From contig JACVTC010000064.1 of the NCBI GenBank assembly GCA_016946835.1, positions 221,001 to 285,000 of the forward strand: a stretch of DNA of 64,000 bases, given 5' to 3'. Positions 45,264 to 64,000 of this stretch are shown here, piece after piece; position 1 is the stretch's first letter, and every line of letters starts with the position of its first letter. Under the pieces are notes generated by a model. It had not been told where the DNA came from. It made no database searches and saw only the letters and a program-made list of their open reading frames with translations. Made by a program: the position numbers and the translations under genes. The stretch is from Neocallimastix lanati (nom. inval.). Its lineage: Eukaryota > Neocallimastigomycota > Neocallimastigomycetes > Neocallimastigales > Neocallimastigaceae.

Positions 45264-46490
45264 ATGTTACCATTTCTAAGAATAGGCAGTAAAAAACAAA
45301 TACAAAAAAATAATTCCGTTATCGTAACAAGGTTTATGGTAATGAGAAACAATGTAATGGATTATGCAAATTACAATGGAAATATGCCGTATTCTCCTCC
45401 ACAAGTCCAAGGACAATACCAAAATCAAAGTATTTACACTGATCAATACTCAGATGATAAACATAAATTACCATCTATTTCTATTACCAATAATAGTATG
45501 AATTATTATAACCAATATCCTGTTACGGAAAATGAAAATAAGAAAAATGGAAAGGAAGAAAAAAGAGAGATTCATATTAAATCAACAACAGTAACTAATG
45601 GTGATGAAAAACGTAGATTAACAACAATCTCTGAAGGATCTCCAAATAGTGATAATGAATATGATGTAATTGAATATGAAGGTGAATGTCCATCAGGTCT
45701 TACATCAACAAATGGATCAAGCTTTTTGAAATCTTCTGACGATTCATTACCATCTTTAGATTATAAATCTAAATCTAAATCTAAATCAAGTTCAAGTGAT
45801 AGTTCAAGTTGTGATTCCAGTTCAAGTGTAAGCTCAGGTTCTAAATCAAAATCAAAAACTAGATCAAAATCAAGTAAAGGATCTAAATCAAGTAAGAAAT
45901 CCAAATCAAAAGAACGAGAATCTGTATCAGTAGGTGTTCAAACTCAAAATCCAGGAAGTGATATTGGATCGTTACCTGATCAAGAACTTCGATTCAAGTT
46001 AATGGAAGAGGTATTATCAGAGTCAGAACTTGAACGAAGACGTAAAAATGGTAATTGTAAAGTAGATCCATTTGATAAAAAGAAAAATGGAAAAGAGAAA
46101 CATAATTCAGATTCCGATTCAGAAGAATCAGATTCTGACAAAGAAAATAACAAGAAGAATGATTCTAATACAAAGAAGAAAACTAATAAAAAAACTACTA
46201 AAAAAGATCTTAGTTTAGAAAAAAATAAAAGTAACAAAGATGATGAAGAAGCTAATGATAAGGGCAAAACAAAAACTAGAAAAATTAAAAGAACTAGAAG
46301 AATTACAAGAACAATAATAAGAACTAAGAAGGGAAAGTCTGATAAGTCTCAATCTCATCGTCATCATCGTCATCATCATAAATGTGTTCTTGATCCAAAT
46401 ATTCCATTAACAGAAGCCCAAAGAAAGATATTAATTGAACATATAAAACATCATCATCGTCATCAAGATGCTAATAAAGAAAAAAAATAA
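45264..46490 (+). CDS. unrecognised disordered Ser/Lys/His-rich protein
   Basis: Intronless, 408 residues from the first ATG; later in-frame Mets at 25, 27 and 31 could also serve. No family recognised. Visible parts: a Tyr/Asn/Gln/Pro-rich N-terminus (NYNGNMPYSPPQVQGQYQ), an acidic patch, a Ser/Lys block of SKSKSKS type (about 172-220), the short hydrophobic motif SVGVQTQN that resembles a dynein light chain LC8 binding site, an amphipathic LRFKLMEEVLSESELERRR, a basic tract KTRKIKRTRRITRTIIRTKK, His clusters (SHRHHRHHHK and HHHRH), and a conserved-looking end CVLDPNIPLTEAQRKILIEH. Nuclear or RNA-associated is a guess from the SK-rich composition. The organised open frame and codon use argue that it is real. 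Confidence 0.7.
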   Translation: MLPFLRIGSKKQIQKNNSVIVTRFMVMRNNVMDYANYNGNMPYSPPQVQGQYQNQSIYTDQYSDDKHKLPSISITNNSMNYYNQYPVTENENKKNGKEEKREIHIKSTTVTNGDEKRRLTTISEGSPNSDNEYDVIEYEGECPSGLTSTNGSSFLKSSDDSLPSLDYKSKSKSKSSSSDSSSCDSSSSVSSGSKSKSKTRSKSSKGSKSSKKSKSKERESVSVGVQTQNPGSDIGSLPDQELRFKLMEEVLSESELERRRKNGNCKVDPFDKKKNGKEKHNSDSDSEESDSDKENNKKNDSNTKKKTNKKTTKKDLSLEKNKSNKDDEEANDKGKTKTRKIKRTRRITRTIIRTKKGKSDKSQSHRHHRHHHKCVLDPNIPLTEAQRKILIEHIKHHHRHQDANKEKK

Positions 46491-47479
46491 GGTAGTGATT
46501 AAACAACAGACTTATATACACACACAAAAATAAATGAATAAATAAGTAAATAAATAAATAAAATTCAATAATATAAAATTTTAGATTGAATTATATTTTC
46601 TTTTCTTATGATTTTTAAAATCATAATAAAATGAAAAATTTTAATAATTATTTTTATTTTTTTTTTCTGTCTCATCAGCTCCTAGTATAAAATTTATATA
46701 TCTAATATAATTCATTTTTTTTATATATTAAAAAATAAAACTTAAGAATAGAAGAAATTCATAGTTTATATACATTATAATGTTAACAAAAATTTTTAAT
46801 TATTATTTTTTTATTTTTTTTTTTTTTTTAATTTTTTTTTTTTTTTTCATTTTCTTTTTTATATCTTAAAGTATAATATAGAAAGTATTAATAATTAGTG
46901 AGATATATAAATAAATATATAACAATAAAATAAATAAATAAATATATAAATAATAAAACAAATAAAAAATAAATATATAAATAATATAAATAAATAAATA
47001 AATAAATAAAAAATAAAAAAAATAAATACGAATATGAATGAATTATTACTTATAAAATAATAATAGTAATAATAATAAAAAATAGGAATAAAAGTGTTTT
47101 TTTATTAAATTAATGAATTTATTTTTATTTAATTTTTATTTTATTTTTAGAGTTTATATACATTATTATGCTTTTAAAAAATTTTTGATTATTTCATTTT
47201 TTATATACATGTATATGTATCTTTATAAAGGAAATTATAGAAATTAATAATTAGTGATATATAAAATATTTATAAAATTAATAAATCAATAAATCAATAA
47301 ATCAATAAATCAATTAATGAATAATAAATATATAAATAAATAAAAAAAAATAATAATTAAAATAAATTCAAATATGAATGAATTATATTATAAAATAATA
47401 ACACCAACAACAACAACAATAATAATAAATAGGAATAACAACTATGTTTTATTGTATTTTTAATGGATTTTATTAAATT
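46491..47479. other. intergenic DNA with a duplicated segment
   Basis: A/T-rich. Two related blocks, at about 46740-47100 and 47100-47460, each run from an 'atttttaattattt' phrase through 'tataaagt/ggaaatta', 'aataattagtgatatata', AAT/AAAT repeats and 'aatatgaatgaattat' to 'aataggaataa': a diverged tandem duplication of roughly 350 bp. No gene. Confidence 0.5.
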
Positions 47480-48023
47480 ATTGACTGGTTAGAATCAGCC
47501 TTTGACTATTTCCAGGTTTTCCTTACATGAGGTTTTTACGGAATATGGTAGTTAGGGTTACAGCTAAGTATTTCCCCCTTAATCTAAATTTCCTTAGTAA
47601 TATAAACAAGATACTGTCCAAATTGGGCCTGAGAGGGTTGTTCAAGTACTGTCATTTAATATATTTATGATGGAATTACTATATAGGTGAATATAATGTG
47701 TCCATGAAGATATATTTTACTAAATTGAAATCTTTCTGATTTATATATGTAATTTGTCATGAGAGCTAGTACATATCTCTATGGGTTAAGTTATACTGGC
47801 CTTGCTTTAAAGAGAAGTTAGGAATTGGAGATGCAAAAAGCGTACAAGGAAATTCTCAGTATTTCAGAGCTCCAATACTTAATACTCAGTAAGGCTGTCC
47901 AACAAGGACATTATCTGCCTATGTGAAAAGCATAAGATGGTGTTATGACTACTTCAATATTCCCATGCCTTATGCCTTAGTAGGGGTTGAAAATAAGGGC
48001 AGTACATACCAGAAATAAAAAAC

Positions 48024-48054
<31 letters not shown>

Positions 48055-48067
48055 AAAAAAAAAAAAA
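47480..48067 (+). mobile_element. candidate retroelement or SINE-like relic with AAAAC tail
   Basis: An island of much higher G/C than its flanks (47480-48010), beginning tgactggttagaatcagcc and ending gggcagtacataccagaaat, followed by (AAAAC)n and then A18, a tail typical of non-LTR retroposons. One frame near the end reads GCPTRTLSAYVKSIRW and on to TYQK before a stop; no protein family recognised. Confidence 0.45.
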
Positions 48068-48162
48068 GGAACTAAATTATTGAATTTTATTTTATTTGTA
48101 CTTTTTTATTTTTATTTTTATTTTATATCAATTTTTTTTTATTTATATGTATTACATATATG

Positions 48163-48194
<32 letters not shown>

Positions 48195-48240
48195 CTTATT
48201 TATGTATTGCATATATTTTTTATTATTATAATTATGATTA

Positions 48241-48285
<45 letters not shown>

Positions 48286-48421
48286 TTTTTTAATAATATA
48301 ATATAATATTAAAAGGTATTATTTTATTTAATATTTAAGTATAAAGAATTTTAATTATAAACTTATTTAATAATTTTTATTATTAAATAACATTTATTAT
48401 ATTAAAATATCTAAATAAATC

Positions 48422-49576
48422 CTAAATATATAAATTTTCATATAAAATAAAACTAATAATTTCTTTAGGAAGAAAAACCTGTAATTTTTCTTGATCATTA
48501 TAATTTTCTTTTAGGATATTTCTTGCTTCTGAACTTGATACTTTACATATTACATTATCATTTAACCAATTATTAAGTATAAATATTTTATTTTGATATG
48601 ATTTTGCTGGTCCTTCTGTTATAAAATGATTTAATTCATTGTTATCTTTTGTGTTATCTTTATTACTTTCATTATACATAATTCTATCAGCACAAATAAT
48701 ATTACTTTCCAAAAAGAAGCCATCAAGAACTTCTTTCATATTAAGGCCTATGTAATATTTTTCCATAAAGAAACGTGTAATCGTATCATATCCCATAATA
48801 AATGCTGGTTTTGCTTTTGGAATATATTGTTTTAAAGCAATAACTTTATCAATAAATCTTCCAACATTTGTTAAACCAACTAAAATATTAATATTATTTA
48901 CTGTCGAACATTTTAAATTTTATAAATAATATTTAGAATATGCATATATATTTGTAAATTAAAAAAAAAAATTTTTTTTAGAATATGTATGTAAATATAT
49001 TATAATATTTTTAATATATATATATATATTCTAAACATTTCCTTTTGGTTAAATATTAAAATTATATTAAATAACTACTAAATATAACTTACATTGATTT
49101 TTTAAACTTTGAAATTTTTCATTTGCGATTTTAATTATTTCTTTGTGTAAATTATTGCTAACAATTTCCATCATTTGAAGTCTTTGAGATAAATTTGCCC
49201 CGACTAATTTTTTATCAACATTATTGTTAGTAATTAAAAGTAAGAAATTGGGATTTGAAAATTCATTATTATTTATATTTCCTGATAGTAATTTCTCACA
49301 ATAAAATGAAAAAGTTTCAGTCAAAAGCTTAATATGTGCTACAGTTGGAGGATTAAATGAAGAATCTAAAATTATTATATTTTTAAATTCATTTTTGCTA
49401 TCATTAATATCATTTAGTATTGTATTAATATCCACTATAATGTCTTTTTCATTTCCGAATATATTGAAATGTTTTCCATAAGTATATAAAATGGAAGGCG
49501 TTTGAATGCAATTATTTTCTTTTAAATTAGTGAAAAAAGAATTCACTTTAATTGAAATTTCATTAACATTATTCAT
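48422..49576 (-). CDS. nicotinamide-nucleotide adenylyltransferase-like protein (2 exons)
   Basis: Exon 1 is 49576-49093 and exon 2 is 48900-48422 (minus strand); the intron has a GTAAGT donor and CAG acceptor, and the model closes to 320 residues. It is a nucleotidyltransferase-fold protein: SSFNPPTVAHIKL at about 72-84 is the (S/G)F-x-P-x-x-x-H ATP-binding motif, NFLLLITNNNVDKK the second strand, AFIMGYDTITRFF the middle motif, and VSSSEARNIL near 282-292 the I-S-S-T-x-x-R-like end motif. The closest architecture known to me is the fungal Pof1/NMNAT-like branch, which adenylylates NMN to NAD. An NAD role is inferred; a related nucleotidyltransferase is possible. Asn/Lys-rich insertions (SGNINNNEFSN, NESNKDNTKDNNEL) are typical of this genome. 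Confidence 0.78.
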
Positions 49577-51484
49577 TTTTATTCGTTTTTTTTTTATTAA
49601 TAATTATTTTTACTATTGCTTAATTATACTTAATAATCATAATTTTAAATAAGTAAAATTAACCTATAATTATTATTAAAATGTATTAATTCCACTAATT
49701 AATTTTATTTATGATTTTAATTAATAAAACAATAAAAAATATTTTAAATAAAATGTTTAATATTTATTATATTATTGTTTAATGAAATGACATTTAGCAT
49801 CTAAATTTAACTAATTCATTAAATTTTTATTAATTTATTATTTTATTTTATGACTAGTTAAATGTATTTTTAGTTTCTTCATATATTTTATAAAATCAAA
49901 TTTGAATTAGAATATCATAAATATATGTAAATTCAACATATATAAGGTTAGCCTTTAATAAATTACATTGGATGATAGTCACGTTTCCTGATATTATAAA
50001 TTTAATATGTTTAAAATTTTTCGATTTTTGTTATATACCAACTTTTAAATAACTTTAATGATCACTAATTAATCATTGAAATTAAAATCTCTTAAATATT
50101 AATGTGCAAATTTTATAGAATTATATGTTAATATTAATTTACATAAATATATGAATGGCTTACATATTATTTATTTGATCAATATTTCACATGTGTAACT
50201 TTTTTTTTTTTTTTTTACTTTTATTAGCATTCTTATATATATAAAATAAGTTTATGGACAATGAAACTTAGTTAATATAAATTAATAATTCTATATTTGT
50301 TTACTATTTAATATATTATATTTAATATAATAATAATATAATAATAATATAATAAAAATATTTAAATCAAATTTTTTTTTTTTTTATTTTAAATTTCTTT
50401 TTTTTAATGTATTAAAAATTATATTAATAATTTAATATAAAATTAAATTCATATTTTAATTATTTAATATATATATTTTTAATGAAAAACTTAACATAGT
50501 TTTGAAATTAAAGATAATATATTCTTATATTTTATGTATGTAATTTAGAATTTTGAATTTCATATATATATATATATTTTTTTTAAACGAGTAATAAAAT
50601 AAAAGTAATGTATTTATTTTTATTTTATAATATATATATATATTATTTAATTTCTTTAAAATTTATATATATAAAGTAAAAATAATAATTGAATAATTCA
50701 TTTTTGTAAAAACAGTAATATATATATTTATAATTTTTTTAAATTTTATGAAATTTTGTTAAAATTTACATATACTATTATTATTATTATTATTAAATTG
50801 CTTTTTTATACTTTAAATTGATATTGTTTTGTTTTATTTTCATTATTTTCATATTTTAAGAATTATTTATAAAATAATTCAAATTTTGAGGTATCTTATA
50901 TAAAAAGTTGAAATGCTTTATAACTAAATTTTACATTGTATTAATAATAAAATTTATTGTAAAATTTTTAATAATAAAATATTCATATTATTAAGACATT
51001 TTTATTTTTATGTTTCAAATTATTATTATTATATGCAATATGTTAAATTGAAAAAATTATAAATATAAGAAATTGAAAATTTAAATTGAAATGATTTATT
51101 ATTGTTGATATTATTATTTAATGTTATATAAAAATTAAATTATTTGAATGTATTGATGAAAGCTTATTTTTTTTTTTTTTTTTTTGAATTTTATCATTTT
51201 AATTAATAAAATAATAAATTATATATATAATTGTAATGGTATATTACTAACTTTATTTTTATATACACATACAATTATATATAGGTTTTATAAATAAATA
51301 ATATATAGAAGGAGAATCAGACCAGTATATAATTTTTTTTAATTGTGTTATTAATATATTAAATATCAAAGGTTTTATAATAAAATCATGAAATTTAAAA
51401 TATGAATATACATATTTAAAAATTGTAGTTTTTGTGATAATTTGCATTTTTTATTAAAATTTTTAATTGCTATCTTTTATAAAT
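49577..51484. promoter_or_regulatory. divergent intergenic region between NMNAT-like and Elg1 genes
   Basis: The two flanking genes start outward from here, so both promoters must lie within it. It is A/T-rich with T runs at 50200-50216 and 51170-51185 and TATATA stretches. I see no distinct factor site and no gene. Confidence 0.45.
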
Positions 51485-61651
<10,167 letters not shown>

Positions 61652-61880
61652 ATAATAAGGAGTAAAGGGAAAGAGGAGGAAAAAAATAAAACTAAAAATT
61701 AAAAAATATAAAATATAAAAAATAACTATACATATATATTTTTAAAAAAAAAAATTTTTTTTATTTATTTATTAACATTATATCATCATTTTATTTTATT
61801 TTTTTAATTATTATTTTTTTATTTTATTTTATTTTATTTTTTTAATTATTATTTTTTTATTTTTATTTTATTTTTATTTT

Positions 61881-61921
<41 letters not shown>

Positions 61922-62021
61922 CTTCATAGTTAATATTAAATAAACATATATTTTAGTACTATAATCTTTATTAATTTTTATTTATTTATTTATTTATAAG
62001 TTAAAGCAATAATAGAACAAG

Positions 62022-62052
<31 letters not shown>

Positions 62053-62541
62053 AATAGCAATAGATATATATAAAAAAAAAATAATAAAATAAAATAAAAT
62101 TTATATAAAAATAAATATATAATATATAATTATTAATTCATTATTTATTATTTAAAATTTATTTTCATTATCATTAAAATAAATATATAATTCAATAAGT
62201 AATTATTTAAAGAAATAATAATAATAATAATAATAAAGAATAAAGAAAAGATAAAAAAAAAATAAATAAAATTATTTCTAAAAAAAAATATTTATAAGTT
62301 AAAGATTATTATATATATATTATATGAATATAAAATAATTTTTTATTTATTCAATAAAATATTTTTTTATATAATTGAATAAATGTAGAATAAAAATAAA
62401 AAAAAAAAAAGTTAACATATATTATATATATTTCTGTTTTTATATATATATATATATTTGTGTATTTATAAGTCAATGTTTATTTATTTTCATTTTATTG
62501 ATTCTAAATATAAAATCAATATATTATTATTATTAATACAA

Positions 62542-62573
<32 letters not shown>

Positions 62574-62643
62574 CTAAATATATGGTCAGTGAATATATGA
62601 ATATACATATATAATTTTATAATTATTATCATTTGTTATAATT
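61652..62643. other. convergent 3' intergenic region
   Basis: A/T-only DNA between the convergent Elg1 and Sub1 genes: TTTTA repeats 61790-61880, T runs at 61886-61918 and 62543-62568, AATA and TATA runs. No gene seen. Confidence 0.55.
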
Positions 62644-62842
62644 CTATTTTGAATTTGTTTTCATTTCATCAATACAACTATCAATATCAGCTATAGAATC
62701 CTTTAAACGTTTCCAAGCTTCAAGATTTAATGAGATACCTTATTATATAAATATATATATATATTTATTTTTGAAATTTTAGAATAAACCAATTATAAAA
62801 AAAAAATAAAATAAATTAAAATAATATAAAAATTAATAATAA

Positions 62843-62886
<44 letters not shown>

Positions 62887-63665
62887 GAAAGAAAACCAAG
62901 AAATAAAGTTAATCATATGAATAATAAATAATAATAATAATAATATTGCTTTTATTTGTTTTTATCATTTATTATTATTGTTATTATTTTAAAAGTCATT
63001 GATTTTATAAATAGTATGATTTTTTTTTTTTATTTTTATTTTTTTTTTTTATTTTATTAAAAAAATATACCTTTCTTTCCTGGTTTGAATTCGTTGTTTG
63101 TGGTCTTATAGAATTCTCTATTATTAATATTAATAATTTATTTTATAGTAATTATATATATTATATATATATATATATAATAAATTTTTATGATTACAAT
63201 TTTATGAGCTTAGCAACTTTTATTATTATGAGATTATAATTATTATTATTATTATTAACATATATATATATATATATATATTTATATTAATAGTAACCTT
63301 ATATCAATTAAGGTCATTCCTCTGAAAGTTCTAACTTGAATACGCTTTTTTTTATCAAGCTATTTTTTACCCCACAAATAAGTGTATTATAAAAATTATT
63401 ACAAAAATAATAAGAATAATAATAAGAATAATAAGAATAAAAATAGTTATTTAAATATTATTATTTATAAAAAAAAGGTTTCATTTAGTATTCATGAAAT
63501 ACAGAAAAAATATAATACATATTATCTTTGAAAAAATTCTTATGAAGAATTTTATATATATAGTCTTTTTTTAAAGTATATATAAATTTTCTAATTAATT
63601 ACTTCAATCATGTATGAACCATCTTCAGTTAATACAGCTTTACCAATATTTTCTGGTTTTTCCAT
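62644..63665 (-). CDS. SUB1: transcriptional coactivator Sub1/PC4 (p15), 4 exons
   Basis: Minus-strand exons 63665-63603, 63359-63298, 63117-63071 and 62738-62644 close to 88 residues. The assembled protein has EDGSYMIELDKKKRIQVRTF, RGMTLIDIREFYKTT, EFKPGKKGISLNLEAWKRLK and a short acidic end (DSIADIDSCIDEM). This is the PC4 single-stranded-DNA-binding fold: the (K/R)-x-V-x-(V/I)R-x-F-x-G-x-x-L(I/V)DIREYY and PG-(K/R)KGISL-x-x-xxW signatures are both present. It is a nuclear coactivator that binds ssDNA and assists RNA polymerase II and, in yeast, the stress response. It lacks the N-terminal Ser-rich tail of animal PC4 and the long C-terminal extension of yeast Sub1, so it is close to a bare domain. 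Exons are only 47-95 nt, so single-frame ORF searches miss the gene. The second intron uses a GTTACT donor. Confidence 0.92.
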
Positions 63666-63832
63666 TTTATATATGTATTCTTTTTAAAAGAAAAAATAAG
63701 AAAAAAAAAAAAAAAAAAAGAAATAGTTTGTTTAAACAAAAAGTAAATAAAAAAAAATATAAGTAGATAGATAGTACAGCAATGAATTTTTTTTTTTTTT
63801 TTTTTTTTTTAAATATAAAACTAAAATTATTT

Positions 63833-63880
<48 letters not shown>

Positions 63881-63963
63881 CAATGGTCAGAAATATAATA
63901 AATTATAAAGAATTAATTAATTACAATAATTTTTTTTATTATTACTTATAAATATATGTATTA

Positions 63964-64000
<37 letters not shown>
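63666..64000. other. upstream region of SUB1 with homopolymer runs
   Basis: T run 63787-63810, A run of about 40 at 63838-63878 and a T run of about 32 at the right edge (63969-64000). No gene seen; the SUB1 promoter should lie here. Confidence 0.5.

Overview
The window looks like nuclear DNA of an anaerobic gut fungus (Neocallimastigomycota). The evidence is the extreme AT richness (intergenic DNA almost only A and T, long A/T homopolymers and ATT/TAA/TTTTA arrays), short AT-rich spliceosomal introns, a GH9 cellulase ending in three fungal-type dockerins, and bacterial-looking carbohydrate genes beside ordinary fungal housekeeping genes. The phylum is inferred from this combination; no marker in the window gives the species.

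Layout. 1-3163 (minus): two tandem paralogues of a bacterial-type alpha/beta hydrolase, the first cut by the window edge. 8393-11508 (plus): a secreted GH9 endoglucanase with three dockerins, spliced from seven exons, one of 21 nt and one apparently of only 2 nt. 13504-14958 (plus): dynactin subunit 2. 16605-17924 (minus): a secreted protein with four copies of an unrecognised Cys repeat and a CBM18 module. 22261-24776 (plus): a TPR/F-box/LRR protein of Dia2/Pof3 type. 26008-29352 (plus): a long disordered protein ending in PapD/ASH-like domains, possibly of the CEP192/SPD-2 type. 29950-30445 (plus): ribosomal protein eS30. About 32050-32860: a TTTTA array carrying a 60-bp minisatellite. 36561-38600 (plus): a Cthe_2159-like beta-helix carbohydrate-binding protein, probably of bacterial origin. 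About 40160-42790: two broken non-LTR retrotransposon copies. 45264-46490 (plus): an unrecognised disordered S/K/H-rich protein. About 47480-48067: a non-coding-looking element with an AAAAC tail. 48422-49576 (minus): an NMN adenylyltransferase-like protein. 51485-61651 (plus): a nine-exon, about 2,511-residue ATAD5/Elg1 homologue with very long Asn tracts, intronic TAA arrays and several PIP-like motifs. 62644-63665 (minus): a four-exon Sub1/PC4 coactivator.

The genes do not form a pathway. Themes are plant cell wall attack (GH9 cellulase assembled through dockerins, Cthe_2159-like binder), wall or chitin interaction (CBM18 protein), cytoskeleton and centrosome (dynactin, possible CEP192-like protein), and replication and transcription (Elg1, Dia2-like, Sub1). 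Many genes are split by introns, so exon boundaries below were worked out by hand from GT/AG sites, reading phase and family resemblance. Each multi-exon model closes in frame, but none has been checked against cDNA.
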